Shown here one piece after another: positions 46,389 through 55,567 of a stretch of 64,000 nucleotides of DNA. The notes below the pieces were generated by a model. It had not been told where the DNA came from. It saw only the letters and a program-made list of their open reading frames with translations, and made no database searches. The stretch covers positions 1 to 64,000 of the forward strand of contig NZ_PYMI01000012.1 in the NCBI RefSeq assembly GCF_003025595.1, given 5' to 3'. The DNA is from Photobacterium ganghwense (GTDB lineage Bacteria; Pseudomonadota; Gammaproteobacteria; Enterobacterales; Vibrionaceae). Both the position numbers and the translations under genes were made by a program. Numbering within the stretch: the first letter of the stretch is position 1; the number at the start of each line of letters is the position of its first letter.

Positions 46389-46433
46389 AAAAAGGCATCC
46401 AGGGTCTGATGACCATTAACCAGATGCCTAAAA
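46389..46433 (-). terminator. Possible attenuator between uppS and cdsA
   Basis: On the minus strand AGGCATC ... GATGCCT brackets a loosely paired interior and is followed by TTTTTG. It lies 30 bp after uppS; the weak inner stem makes it uncertain. Confidence 0.4.
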
Positions 46434-46461
46434 ATACTTCCAAATTATTGCGTTGTAATAT

Positions 46462-47226
46462 TTAACGTTCCAGTAATGCCTGGATCTGTTCACCTGTACA
46501 GCCAAAGCGACGCTCACGGTTTACAAACCACGCAACAGCATCTGCAAAACTGGCTTCATCGAAGTCCGGCCAATGCTGCTCAGAAAAATACATTTCTGCG
46601 TAAGCGGTTTGCCATAACATAAAGTTACTGACCCGGCACTCACCACTGGTGCGGATCAACAGGTCAACATCCGGCTGCCCGGCAGTCGATAATTCGCTCG
46701 CCAGCATATCTTCCGTAATATCGGACGCTGTCAGTCCCTGCTCAGCCATCTTGTGTAATAAACGCTGAGTCGCCTGCATGATGTCCCACTGCCCTCCGTA
46801 GTTGGCAGCAACATTCAGAATCATGCCGGTATTGCCTTCGGTCAGCACTTCGGCTTCGGCAATCTTGCGCTGTAAACGAGGGCTGAAACGAGAGGTATCA
46901 CCAATAATACGCAGGCGGATATTGTTCTTGTGCAGCCGCTTCACTTCACGGCCCAACACCGTCATGAAAAGCTCCATCAGCAGTGAGACTTCGTCTTCAG
47001 GACGTCGCCAGTTTTCACTACTGAACGCAAACAGGGTCACCACCTGGATGCCGAGGCGTTTGGCAGTCGAGACAGTCTTACGTACGGCTTCCACGCCAGC
47101 TTTGTGGCCGAACACTCGAGGCTTTCCTTTGGCCTTTGCCCACCGCCCGTTACCATCCATGATGATAGCGACGTGCTTTGGCAAGCTCTCAGCACAAAGT
47201 GCAGTATCGATTGTATGATCTGCCAT
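46462..47226 (-). CDS. uppS: Undecaprenyl diphosphate synthase
   Basis: A 254-aa cis-prenyltransferase making the C55 carrier for peptidoglycan and O-antigen. The catalytic Asp24 is in IIMDGNGRWA, and FAFSSENWRRP and DLLIRTSGE motifs are intact. It follows frr across a strong terminator, so it probably has read-through or its own promoter. Confidence 0.97.
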   Translation of the reverse strand: MADHTIDTALCAESLPKHVAIIMDGNGRWAKAKGKPRVFGHKAGVEAVRKTVSTAKRLGIQVVTLFAFSSENWRRPEDEVSLLMELFMTVLGREVKRLHKNNIRLRIIGDTSRFSPRLQRKIAEAEVLTEGNTGMILNVAANYGGQWDIMQATQRLLHKMAEQGLTASDITEDMLASELSTAGQPDVDLLIRTSGECRVSNFMLWQTAYAEMYFSEQHWPDFDEASFADAVAWFVNRERRFGCTGEQIQALLER

Positions 47227-47237
47227 ACATCTCCCTC

Positions 47238-47269
47238 AAAAAAAAGCGCTGTGCTGCCCGCACAGCGCT
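47238..47269 (-). terminator. Terminator between frr and uppS
   Basis: On the minus strand the perfect 10-bp stem AGCGCTGTGC-GGGCA-GCACAGCGCT is followed by seven Ts, 36 bp after frr. Confidence 0.9.
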
Positions 47270-47304
47270 CAGATCAGTTTCAAGCAAATGGAAAGGCGAG
47301 CGCC

Positions 47305-47862
47305 TTAAACTTCCATCAGCTCTTTTTCTTTCGTTTCCAGGATCAGATCGATTTCTTTCACTGCTGCGTCAGTCAGCTTCTGAATGTCGTCTTGTGCACG
47401 ACGATCATCATCTTCTGAAATTTCTTTGTCTTTCAGCAGTCCTTTAACGTCTGCGTTAGCGTCACGACGGATGTTACGGATTGCAACACGGCCTTGTTCT
47501 GCTTCAGCACGTACGATTTTCACCAGGTCACGGCGACGTTCTTCTGTCAGCGGTGGCAGTGGAACGCGAATAACTGTACCTGCTGACATTGGGTTCAGAC
47601 CCAGGTCAGACATCATGATGGCTTTTTCAACTTTCTGAGTCAGCTCTTTGTCAAACACAGTAATTGCCAGCGTACGTGAGTCTTCAGCGATTACGTTCGC
47701 AACCTGACGCAGCGGCGTGTTTGAGCCGTAGTACTCAACCTGGATACCGTCCAGCAGACTTGGGTGGGCACGGCCAGTACGTACTTTTGCCAGTTGGTTT
47801 TTAAGCGCTTCAACGCTTTTGCCCATACGCTCTTTAGCGTCTTGTTTAATTGCATCAATCAC
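47305..47862 (-). CDS. frr: Ribosome recycling factor
   Basis: A 185-aa factor that with EF-G splits post-termination ribosomes. The N-terminal DAKERMGKSVEALKNQLAKVRTGRA and PPLTEERRRDLVK motifs are diagnostic and length equals E. coli Frr. A hairpin without T tract (47914-47934) lies between it and pyrH. Confidence 0.98.
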   Translation of the reverse strand: MIDAIKQDAKERMGKSVEALKNQLAKVRTGRAHPSLLDGIQVEYYGSNTPLRQVANVIAEDSRTLAITVFDKELTQKVEKAIMMSDLGLNPMSAGTVIRVPLPPLTEERRRDLVKIVRAEAEQGRVAIRNIRRDANADVKGLLKDKEISEDDDRRAQDDIQKLTDAAVKEIDLILETKEKELMEV

Positions 47863-47939
47863 GATTTAAACCCTTAATAATTCGGTTGACGAGGGAGTCT
47901 GGCTCCCACAGGGCAAGGCCGCAACCTTGCCATTGAAAC

Positions 47940-48668
47940 TTACAGGTTGTTGATCAGCGTGCCTTCCTGCTCGCCCATCACCACACGGCGAAGAGCACCA
48001 GGCTTGTTCATGTTGAAAACACGAATTGGCATGCCGTGATCACGAGCCAGGGTAAATGCAGCCAGATCCATCACTTTTAGTTCTTTCTCAAGAACATCTT
48101 GATAGCTAAGCTTATCACAAAGCACTGCATCTGGGTTTTTAACTGGATCATCTGTGAACACGCCATCAACTTTTGTTGCTTTCAGTACAACATCAGCTTC
48201 GATTTCAATACCGCGCAGACACGCTGCAGAGTCGGTGGTGAAGAATGGGTTACCCGTACCTGCAGAGAAAATCACGACACGGCCTTGACGCAGCTGGCTG
48301 ATCGCATCAGCCCAGTTGTAATTGTCACAGACACCGTTCAGAGGAATTGCTGACATCACTTTGGCGTTCACATAGGCACGATGCAGCGCATCACGCATTG
48401 CCAGGCCGTTCATGACTGTTGCCAGCATGCCCATGTGGTCGCCTACAACTCGGTTCATACCTGCTTCTGCAAGGCCAGCACCGCGGAACAAGTTACCGCC
48501 GCCAATAACCAGGCCAACTTGCACACCCAGCTCAATCAGTTCTTTAATTTCCTGAGCCATACGGTCAAGAACTTGTGCGTCAATACCAAAACCTTCTTCG
48601 CCCTGCAGTGCTTCACCGCTCAGCTTAAGCAAAATTCGTTGATAAGTCGGTTTAGGATTCGTGGTCAT
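47940..48668 (-). CDS. pyrH: UMP kinase
   Basis: A 242-aa amino-acid-kinase-fold enzyme converting UMP to UDP. The phosphate-binding LKLSGEALQGEEGFGID, GGGNLFRG and the FSAGTGNPFFTTDSAA segment are present. Length equals that of E. coli. It follows tsf across a terminator. Confidence 0.98.
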   Translation of the reverse strand: MTTNPKPTYQRILLKLSGEALQGEEGFGIDAQVLDRMAQEIKELIELGVQVGLVIGGGNLFRGAGLAEAGMNRVVGDHMGMLATVMNGLAMRDALHRAYVNAKVMSAIPLNGVCDNYNWADAISQLRQGRVVIFSAGTGNPFFTTDSAACLRGIEIEADVVLKATKVDGVFTDDPVKNPDAVLCDKLSYQDVLEKELKVMDLAAFTLARDHGMPIRVFNMNKPGALRRVVMGEQEGTLINNL

Positions 48669-48711
48669 TAGTGATACCTTCCAGGCTTACAAAATAGAGA
48701 TATGGAGTTGT

Positions 48712-48740
48712 AAAAAGACCGCAGCCTTGGCCACGGTCTT
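48712..48740 (-). terminator. Terminator after tsf
   Basis: On the minus strand AAGACCG ... CGGTCTT encloses GGCC...GGCT pairing and is followed by TTTTT. It starts 24 bp after tsf. Confidence 0.8.
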
Positions 48741-48763
48741 CTTTTTAAGCAATTCGCGAAAGA

Positions 48764-49609
48764 TTAACCTTTCTGCGCCAGTGCTACTTCTTCAGCAAAG
48801 CTCAGGCCTTCTTGTTTCTCGATACCTTCACCCACTTCCAGGCGGACGAAAGTAGAAACAGTTGCGCCTTTCTCTTTCAGGATTTCACCAACAGATTTCT
48901 TAGGTTCCATGATGAATGGCTGGCCAGTCAGAGACACTTCGCCAGTGAACTTCTTCATGCGGCCTTCAACCATCTTCTCAGCGATTTCTTTAGGCTTGCC
49001 TTCGTTGATCGCGATTTCAACTTGAACTTCGCGCTCTTTAGCAACTACGTCAGCTGGTACGTCTTCTGGGTTTACGTATTCTGGACGAGATGCAGCAACG
49101 TGCATTGCGATGTGCTTCAGAGTTTCAGCGTCGCCGTTACCTGCAACAACAACACCGATGCGGTCGCCGTGACGGTAAGAAGCAATGCTTTCACCTTGGA
49201 TGTACTCTACGCGACGGATAGAGATGTTTTCACCGATTTTAGCAACCAGAGCAACACGCTTCTCTTCGAAGTCAGCTTGCAGAGCAGCAACGTCAGATTT
49301 GTTTGCAACAGCAGCTTCAGCTACTTCGTTTGCAAATGCCAGGAAGTTACCATCCTTCGCTACGAAGTCAGTTTGGCAGTTAACTTCCACAAGTGCAGCT
49401 ACACCTTCACCTTCTTTGATGATGATTGCGCCTTCAGCGGCTACGTTACCTGCTTTTTTAGCAGCTTTAGCAGCACCGCTCTTACGCATGTTTTCGATCG
49501 CCAGCTCGATGTCAGCGTTCGCTTCAACAAGCGCTTTTTTACATTCCATCATGCCTGCGCCAGTACGCTCACGCAGTTCTTTAACTAGGGCAGCTGTAAC
49601 TGTTGCCAT
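48764..49609 (-). CDS. tsf: Elongation factor Ts
   Basis: A 281-aa guanine-nucleotide exchange factor for EF-Tu. The N-terminal VKELRERTGAGMMECKKALVEA and the NCQTDFVAKD motif are diagnostic. It is downstream of rpsB with an attenuator in the gap, as in E. coli. Confidence 0.98.
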   Translation of the reverse strand: MATVTAALVKELRERTGAGMMECKKALVEANADIELAIENMRKSGAAKAAKKAGNVAAEGAIIIKEGEGVAALVEVNCQTDFVAKDGNFLAFANEVAEAAVANKSDVAALQADFEEKRVALVAKIGENISIRRVEYIQGESIASYRHGDRIGVVVAGNGDAETLKHIAMHVAASRPEYVNPEDVPADVVAKEREVQVEIAINEGKPKEIAEKMVEGRMKKFTGEVSLTGQPFIMEPKKSVGEILKEKGATVSTFVRLEVGEGIEKQEGLSFAEEVALAQKG

Positions 49610-49640
49610 TGTTATATCCTCAGTTTTGAATACTTGGTGT

Positions 49641-49668
49641 AAAAATCAGGGGCCATGATCGGCCCCTG
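49641..49668 (-). terminator. Attenuator between rpsB and tsf
   Basis: On the minus strand CAGGGGCC-GATCAT-GGCCCCTG is followed by ATTTTTAC. It would lower tsf transcription relative to rpsB. Confidence 0.8.
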
Positions 49669-49722
49669 GTAACCATTCTTAGTTTACACAAGGTAACTTA
49701 AGATGCTCAAAGGAGCCGGCTA

Positions 49723-50451
49723 TTATTCAGCTTCTACGAAACCGTCTTGCTCAGCTTGTGCAACGATGTCTTGGTTACGACCTTCAGTTACAGAAGCAGC
49801 TACAGCGTTAGTGTAAAGCTGGATAGAACGGATTGCGTCGTCGTTACCTGGGATAACGAAGTCAACACCGTCTGGGCTTGAGTTAGTATCTACAACTGCA
49901 AATACTGGGATACCCAGGTTGTTTGCTTCTTTGATTGCAATGTGCTCGTGATCAGCGCCGATTACGAACAGAGCGTCAGGCAGACCACCCATGTTCTTGA
50001 TACCGCCCAGAGACTTCTCAAGCTTTTCCATTTCACGAGTACGCATCAGCGCTTCTTTCTTGGTCAGCTTGTCGAAAGTACCGTCAGTAGACTGAGTTTC
50101 CAGATCTTTCAGACGCTTGATTGACTGACGAACTGTTTTCCAGTTAGTCAGCATACCACCCAACCAACGGTTGTTTACGTAGTACTGGTCACAGCTGATT
50201 GCAGCTTCTTTGATTGATTCGCTGGCTGCGCGCTTAGTACCAACAAACAGAACTTTACCCTTACGGCCAGCAATCTTAGTGATTTCAGCCAGAGCTTCGT
50301 TGAACATTGGTACAGTTTTTTCTAGGTTGATGATGTGCACCTTGTTACGAGCACCGAAGATGAATGGCTTCATCTTAGGGTTCCAGTAACGAGTTTGGTG
50401 ACCGAAGTGAACACCAGCCTTCAGCATGTCGCGCATTGATACAGTTGCCAT
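49723..50451 (-). CDS. rpsB: Ribosomal protein S2
   Basis: A 242-aa small-subunit protein. I start at 50451 (MATVSMRDMLKAGVHFGHQTR), the universal N-terminus, preceded by AGAGGAATATTCA; an in-frame ATG at 50484 adds 11 residues not found in S2. It is the first gene of the rpsB-tsf unit and diverges from map. Confidence 0.98.
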   Translation of the reverse strand: MATVSMRDMLKAGVHFGHQTRYWNPKMKPFIFGARNKVHIINLEKTVPMFNEALAEITKIAGRKGKVLFVGTKRAASESIKEAAISCDQYYVNNRWLGGMLTNWKTVRQSIKRLKDLETQSTDGTFDKLTKKEALMRTREMEKLEKSLGGIKNMGGLPDALFVIGADHEHIAIKEANNLGIPVFAVVDTNSSPDGVDFVIPGNDDAIRSIQLYTNAVAASVTEGRNQDIVAQAEQDGFVEAE

Positions 50452-50640
50452 TGAATATTCCTCTATGGGGTTAGGCGTCCACATACCCCATCTTACCGAC
50501 CCAGATTAACGCCTGTGCGTTACAACTTCGCGAAAAGTCGCTGGGCACCCCGGAAGACGTGCCGATATGTGTGAGTAATTAATAAAAGTGTTTGTGTAAT
50601 GTGAGCAACAACATCGAGATGACATTACCCAATTACGGCG
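50452..50640 (-). promoter_or_regulatory. Long structured leader of rpsB
   Basis: About 190 nt of transcript precede rpsB. It has several possible hairpins (for example GGGGTATGTGGACGCCTAACCCC just before the ribosome site). In gamma-proteobacteria S2 represses its own operon through the leader; this region is the candidate site, although I cannot fold it reliably. Confidence 0.5.
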
Positions 50641-50643
50641 CGC

Positions 50644-50673
50644 TTTATACCATAATTTCGCCACTAAAATCCA
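50644..50673 (-). promoter_or_regulatory. rpsB promoter with GC-rich discriminator
   Basis: On the minus strand TGGATT (50668-50673), an 18-bp spacer and TATAAA (50644-50649) are followed by GCGCGCC, the type of discriminator that makes ribosomal promoters sensitive to ppGpp. Confidence 0.6.
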
Positions 50674-50780
50674 GTTTAAATATTGCCGTGACCGCGGTAC
50701 AACCGTGAATCGGGTTTCCATCCAGCGCCCTCACTGTTACCATGTAGGGGAGAGCAAATTTTCATTGCAGAGAAGAGCGA

Positions 50781-51611
50781 ATGAGCATCAAGATCAAAAC
50801 GGCTGAAGAAATTGAAAAAATGCGCGTTGCTGGCCGTTTGGCGGCAGAAGTGCTGGAAATGATCGAGCCTTATGTCAAGCCAGGTGTGACCACCGCAGAG
50901 CTGGACCGTATCTGCCATGAGTACATCACCAAAGAGCAAGGTGCGATTCCTGCGCCTCTGAACTACCATGGTTTCCCTAAGTCTATCTGTACCTCTATCA
51001 ACCACGTGATTTGTCACGGTATTCCGGCTGAAAACGATGAGCCGGTCAGCGACAAGTTCAACAAACCGGCGGTACTGAAAGACGGCGATATTATCAATAT
51101 CGATATCACAGTAATCAAAGACGGCTACCACGGCGACACATCGAAGATGTTCGAAGTGGGCGAAGTGTCTCTGGAAGACAAACGTCTGTGCCGCGTGGCG
51201 CAAGAAAGCCTGTACCTGGCCATGAAAAAAGTGAAGCCGGGTACCAAGCTGGGTGAAATCGGTACGGCTATCCAAAAATTCGTGAAGAACGGCAACAGCC
51301 GTTTCTCTATCGTTAAAGATTTCTGTGGCCACGGCATCGGTAACGAGTTCCATGAAGAGCCGCAGGTTGTTCACTACAAGAACAACGACCGTACCGTGCT
51401 GAAAGCCGGTATGTGCTTTACCATCGAGCCAATGATCAACGCCGGTAAATTCGGTTGCCTGGTTGATGACGAAGACGGCTGGACGGTTTACACCGTAGAC
51501 GGTAAAAAGTCGGCTCAGTGGGAACACACCCTGCTGGTTACCGAAACCGGCTGCGAAGTGTTGACCCTGCGCGAGGAAGAATCGATTCCTCGCCTGATGC
51601 ACAACGCCTAA
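50781..51611 (+). CDS. map: Methionine aminopeptidase type I
   Basis: A 276-aa metalloenzyme that removes the initiator methionine. The metal ligands Asp108, Asp119, His184, Glu216 and Glu248 and the substrate histidine His79 are all present. It diverges from rpsB, as in E. coli, and ends 9 bp before a strong terminator. Confidence 0.98.
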   Translation: MSIKIKTAEEIEKMRVAGRLAAEVLEMIEPYVKPGVTTAELDRICHEYITKEQGAIPAPLNYHGFPKSICTSINHVICHGIPAENDEPVSDKFNKPAVLKDGDIINIDITVIKDGYHGDTSKMFEVGEVSLEDKRLCRVAQESLYLAMKKVKPGTKLGEIGTAIQKFVKNGNSRFSIVKDFCGHGIGNEFHEEPQVVHYKNNDRTVLKAGMCFTIEPMINAGKFGCLVDDEDGWTVYTVDGKKSAQWEHTLLVTETGCEVLTLREEESIPRLMHNA

Positions 51612-51620
51612 GCCAATTGA

Positions 51621-51646
51621 AGCCGACCATTGCGTCGGCTTTTTTT
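51621..51646 (+). terminator. map terminator
   Basis: The perfect stem AGCCGAC-CATTGC-GTCGGCT is followed by six more Ts. The hairpin overlaps a TTG (51630) that opens the glnD frame, which argues against that codon being a start. Confidence 0.92.
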
Positions 51647-51725
51647 ATGCCTGAATCTTCGCCGTGTTGATGCTCAATCCCGTGAGAAAGCAGGCTGGGC
51701 GTTTGCTCACGGTCATGATAGGGTT

Positions 51726-54374
51726 ATGGATAAGACTTCCAACTTTGCACGGACAGCAATGACAGATCCAATCTCTTCCGTACTGCCAGAAGACAACACG
51801 CAAACCCCGGATCGCCTGCGTCAGGCGCTGGAACAGTTTACTGCTCACCAGAAAAGCCAGTTTATCGACCGAGTCCCGGTGACGGCTCTGGTGGAAGCCC
51901 GCTCTCGCTATATCGACAATCTGCTGGAATCGCTCTGGCACCATTTTAACCTGCATCAGCACCCGACCCTGGCCCTGATCGCGGTTGGCGGCTATGGCCG
52001 CGGCGAACTGCACCCGCTCTCCGACGTCGACATCCTGCTGCTGAGCGAAGAACCGGTTGATGAAGCCACCGGCAACACCATCAGTACGTTCCTCACCTTA
52101 TTGTGGGATTTGAAGCTGGATGTCGGCCACAGCGTGCGCACTGTCGACGAATGTATTTCGTTTGGCCGCGAGGATCTGACCGTTGCTACCAACCTGTTCG
52201 AATCACGCTGGCTGTGTGGTAACCATGACACTTATCAGCATCTGGAAGAGCGCCTGAACGACGGGCATTTCTGGCCCAGCAAACCGTTTTATCAGGCCAA
52301 ATTGGAAGAGCAACGTACCCGGCATGCCCGGTATCACGACACCACGTACAACCTGGAGCCGGATATTAAATCCAGCCCGGGCGGCCTGCGCGATATTCAC
52401 ACCCTGAGCTGGGTCGCACGCCGCCACTTCGGGGCCACCAGCCTGCTGGAAATGAGCCGTTTTGGCTTTCTGACCGATGCCGAATACCGCGAGCTGGTCG
52501 AATGCCAGGACGCCCTGTGGCGTATCCGCTTCGCGCTCCATGTCGAGCTGCGCCGCTATGACAACCGGCTGACCTTCGGCCATCAGGCTTCCGTAGCTGA
52601 ATTGCTCGGCTACCAGGGTGAGGGTAACCGGCCGGTTGAAATGATGATGAAAGATTTCTACCGCACCCTGCGCCGGGTGGCTGAACTCAACAAGATGCTG
52701 CTGCAATTGTTTGATCAGGCCATCCTGAACAAAGGAGCGGCGCCGGAGCCAATTATCCTGGATGATGACTTCCAGCTACGGGGGCCGCTCATTGAGGCAA
52801 CCAAACCGGCGCTGTTCCAGGCCCGGCCGGAAACCATTCTGGATATGTTCCTGCACATTGCCCGCAACTCGCAGATCGAAGGCATTGCCGCCCCGACCCT
52901 GCGCCAGCTGCGCACCGCGCGGCGGCGGCTCAACCGCTTCCTGGTCGATATTCCCGAGGCGCGGGAAAAATTCATGGAGCTGATCCGCCAGACCAACTGC
53001 CTGCATCGCGCTTTTCCGCTGATGCATCGGCACGGCGTGCTGTCGACCTATCTGCCGCAATGGAGCCAGATCGTCGGTCAGATGCAGTTTGACCTGTTCC
53101 ACGTCTACACCGTGGATGAACACACCATTCGGCTGCTGAAGAATCTGTATAAGTTCAGCAACCCGGAAAACCGCCAGCAGCATCCGATCTGTTGTGAGGT
53201 TTATCCGCGAGTGACGAAAAAAGAGCTGTTGCTGCTCGCGGCCATCTTCCACGATATCGCCAAGGGACGAGGCGGTGATCACTCCGAGCTAGGCGGTGAA
53301 GATGCTTACGATTTCTGCCTGTTGCACGGCCTGTCCAAACCGGAGGCCAATCTGGTGAAATGGCTGGTCAATCAGCACCTGCTGATGTCGGTCACCGCCC
53401 AGCGCCGGGATATTTATGATCCGGAAGTGATCACCGCGTTTGCCAAAGAAGTCCGCGACGAAGAGCGGCTGGATAACCTGATCTGCCTGACCGTAGCCGA
53501 TATCTGTGCCACCAACCAGGAGCTGTGGAACAGCTGGAAGCGAACCCTGCTGGCCGAGCTGTACTACTCCACCCAGAAAGCCCTGCGGCGCGGGCTGGAA
53601 AACCCGCCAGATATGCGCGAGCGCATCCGCCACAACCAACAAATGGCCTCAGCCCTGTTACGCAGTCAGGGATTCCCACAGCGGGATATTGATGTACTGT
53701 GGCAGCGTTTCAAGGCCGATTATTTCCTGCGCCATACCCACAAGCAGATTGCCTGGCACGCAGAAGCCATTCTGACCCATGAAGAGCAGGACAAGCCGCT
53801 GATTCTGGTCAGCAAAAAAGCCACCCGTGGCGGCACGGAAGTGTTCGTCTACTGCCAGGACAAAGCCAAACTGTTTGCCATTGTGGTTGCCGAGCTCGAT
53901 AAGAAAAACCTCAGCGTCCACGATGCCCAGATCATGACCAGCAAAGACGGCTATGCGTTGGATACCTTTATGGTACTGGACCACAACGGCGAGGCCCTGA
54001 GCGATGTGCGCCAGAATGCAGTGCGACGGTCGCTAATCAACGCCCTGACCCACATGAAGTCAGAGCGTAAACGCAAACGGCCACCGCACAAGCTGCGCCA
54101 CTTTACGGTCAAGACCCAGGTTGATTTCCTGCCGACCAAATCCGGTAAGAAAACCTTGATGGAACTGGTAGCCCTCGACATGCCGGGACTGCTGGCCCGG
54201 GTCGGCTCCGAATTTGCCCGTCAGGGGATCAGCCTGCAGGCGGCCAAAATCACCACCATAGGTGAACGCGCGGAAGACTTTTTCATTGTCACAAACCAGG
54301 ACGGTGAGCAGTTAACCCCAGATGAGCAAACGCGCCTGAAAGACGCACTGATTGCCCGTCTGGAAAAACAATAA
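51726..54374 (+). CDS. glnD: PII uridylyltransferase / uridylyl-removing enzyme
   Basis: An enzyme of about 882 aa that senses glutamine and modifies PII proteins. Domains in order: nucleotidyltransferase (GGYGRGELHPLSDVDILLL), helical linker, HD domain for deuridylylation (FHDIAKGRGGDHSELG), and two C-terminal ACT domains. I place the start at ATG 51726 (MDKTSNFAR, weak AGGG); ATG 51759 (MTDPISSV) is a good alternative. The frame is open to 51630 but that lies in the map terminator. Confidence 0.94.
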   Translation: MDKTSNFARTAMTDPISSVLPEDNTQTPDRLRQALEQFTAHQKSQFIDRVPVTALVEARSRYIDNLLESLWHHFNLHQHPTLALIAVGGYGRGELHPLSDVDILLLSEEPVDEATGNTISTFLTLLWDLKLDVGHSVRTVDECISFGREDLTVATNLFESRWLCGNHDTYQHLEERLNDGHFWPSKPFYQAKLEEQRTRHARYHDTTYNLEPDIKSSPGGLRDIHTLSWVARRHFGATSLLEMSRFGFLTDAEYRELVECQDALWRIRFALHVELRRYDNRLTFGHQASVAELLGYQGEGNRPVEMMMKDFYRTLRRVAELNKMLLQLFDQAILNKGAAPEPIILDDDFQLRGPLIEATKPALFQARPETILDMFLHIARNSQIEGIAAPTLRQLRTARRRLNRFLVDIPEAREKFMELIRQTNCLHRAFPLMHRHGVLSTYLPQWSQIVGQMQFDLFHVYTVDEHTIRLLKNLYKFSNPENRQQHPICCEVYPRVTKKELLLLAAIFHDIAKGRGGDHSELGGEDAYDFCLLHGLSKPEANLVKWLVNQHLLMSVTAQRRDIYDPEVITAFAKEVRDEERLDNLICLTVADICATNQELWNSWKRTLLAELYYSTQKALRRGLENPPDMRERIRHNQQMASALLRSQGFPQRDIDVLWQRFKADYFLRHTHKQIAWHAEAILTHEEQDKPLILVSKKATRGGTEVFVYCQDKAKLFAIVVAELDKKNLSVHDAQIMTSKDGYALDTFMVLDHNGEALSDVRQNAVRRSLINALTHMKSERKRKRPPHKLRHFTVKTQVDFLPTKSGKKTLMELVALDMPGLLARVGSEFARQGISLQAAKITTIGERAEDFFIVTNQDGEQLTPDEQTRLKDALIARLEKQ

Positions 54375-54423
54375 CCAGTAGCTGCCCCCCTGTTTTTAAA
54401 CTTGTAGTTAACATGAGGCGTAT

Positions 54424-54804
54424 ATGTACCCAAACCTCTCTGCCATCGGCATCGAACACCCTGAAACAATCGAACGTTACAGCCTGCGTCAGGAAGCGGC
54501 CAACGATATCCTGAAGATCTATTTCACCAAGCAGAAAGGTGAGCTTTTTGCCAAAAGTGTGAAATTTAAGTTCCCGCGCCAACGTAAATCGGTGGTGGTC
54601 AACAGCGGTAACCGGGAATACAAAGAAATTACCGAGATCAACCGCACGCTGACGTTCATCATTGATGAGCTGGATCGTATCACCAACAAAAAGCACACTG
54701 AGATCGATATTAAGAAGAAGATCCTGGGCGACCTGCGCCACCTGGAGCAGGTGGTCAGCCACAAAATCGCTGAAATTGAAGCCGATCTGGAAAAACTGAA
54801 ATAA
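54424..54804 (+). CDS. yaeH: UPF0325 / DUF3461 family protein YaeH
   Basis: A 126-aa protein matching E. coli YaeH along its length (MYxNLxxxGIxxPExIxRYSLRQEA; KSVKFKFPRQRK; HLExVVxxKIAEIEADLEKL). Function unknown; the C-terminal third is a likely coiled coil. It follows glnD by 50 bp on the same strand, the order found in other Vibrio, and may be co-transcribed with it. Confidence 0.92.
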   Translation: MYPNLSAIGIEHPETIERYSLRQEAANDILKIYFTKQKGELFAKSVKFKFPRQRKSVVVNSGNREYKEITEINRTLTFIIDELDRITNKKHTEIDIKKKILGDLRHLEQVVSHKIAEIEADLEKLK

Positions 54805-54824
54805 CCGCTTCGCCCTTTCTTGCC

Positions 54825-54861
54825 ATAAAAAAACCGGGCAGCACATTTTGTGCTGCCCGGT
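54825..54861 (-). terminator. Terminator of yqcC-truC-yqcA
   Basis: A perfect 13-bp stem (54833-54845 with 54849-54861; ACCGGGCAGCACA) with a 3-4 nt loop has its T tract (TTTTTTT) on the minus strand. It lies about 155 bp beyond the flavodoxin gene. Rightward termination of yaeH there would lack a T tract. Confidence 0.85.
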
Positions 54862-55014
54862 GTATCTCTGTTTAGCGTGAATCCCCGTATCGGCCCTCAG
54901 CATACAGGCGGCTATCTCAGAGAAATCGCGCTTCAAACACCCGCATTTACCGGAACCTTTTATTCAGGTGCGGTAACCCGCCCGGTTTCTGCGGCTGATG
55001 ATGGATCATTCGGC

Positions 55015-55476
55015 TCAGGCCGCATCAGCCTGCTTGGCCCAGCTTTTCAGCCAGGGCATGACCACTTCCAGCGCATCAAAATTAACACTGGCATCTACAT
55101 CCAACCGCTCAACCATGGGGCGTGCCTGCAGCTCCTGCAACAACGTATCAAACTGCCGCCCGGCACCGCAGAAACGATCTTCGCCGTAGCTGGAGTCGCC
55201 CATCGCTACCACTCCGTAACGCAGCTGAGGTAGCATCGGAAAGGTATCATTCAGCGCCAGAAACAACGGCAGCAAGTTGTCCGGAATTTCTCCCTGACCT
55301 GTGGTTGAGGTGATCACCAGCGCGATGTCCTGCTGATAAGCCAGAAATTCCTCCAATGAGGATTCCAGAAACAGTTCGGCCTGATGCCCACTGCCAACCA
55401 GAAAACGTGTGACTTCCTCAGCCACCTCTTCCGCGCCGCCGAATACGGTTCCCACAAAAACACCAATCTTTGCCAT
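55015..55476 (-). CDS. yqcA: Flavodoxin YqcA
   Basis: A 153-aa FMN-binding flavodoxin of the MioC/YqcA group. The phosphate loop GTVFGGAEEVAEE (about 9-21) and the TSTTGQGEIPDN and GDSSYGEDRFCGA flavin loops are visible. It is the third gene of yqcC-truC-yqcA, as in E. coli. It may supply electrons to an unidentified partner. Confidence 0.92.
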   Translation of the reverse strand: MAKIGVFVGTVFGGAEEVAEEVTRFLVGSGHQAELFLESSLEEFLAYQQDIALVITSTTGQGEIPDNLLPLFLALNDTFPMLPQLRYGVVAMGDSSYGEDRFCGAGRQFDTLLQELQARPMVERLDVDASVNFDALEVVMPWLKSWAKQADAA

Positions 55477-55567
55477 ATTTCAATACCTTCCTTTGCGACA
55501 GAAAATCCATGAATCCACGATAACATAACTGTGGCTGGCAGACGGAATTGGTGCAACTTTTATCTGA

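Noticed and set aside
50676..51602. A 308-codon minus-strand frame
   Set aside because: Antisense to map, which has all five metal ligands; no ribosome site or family match.
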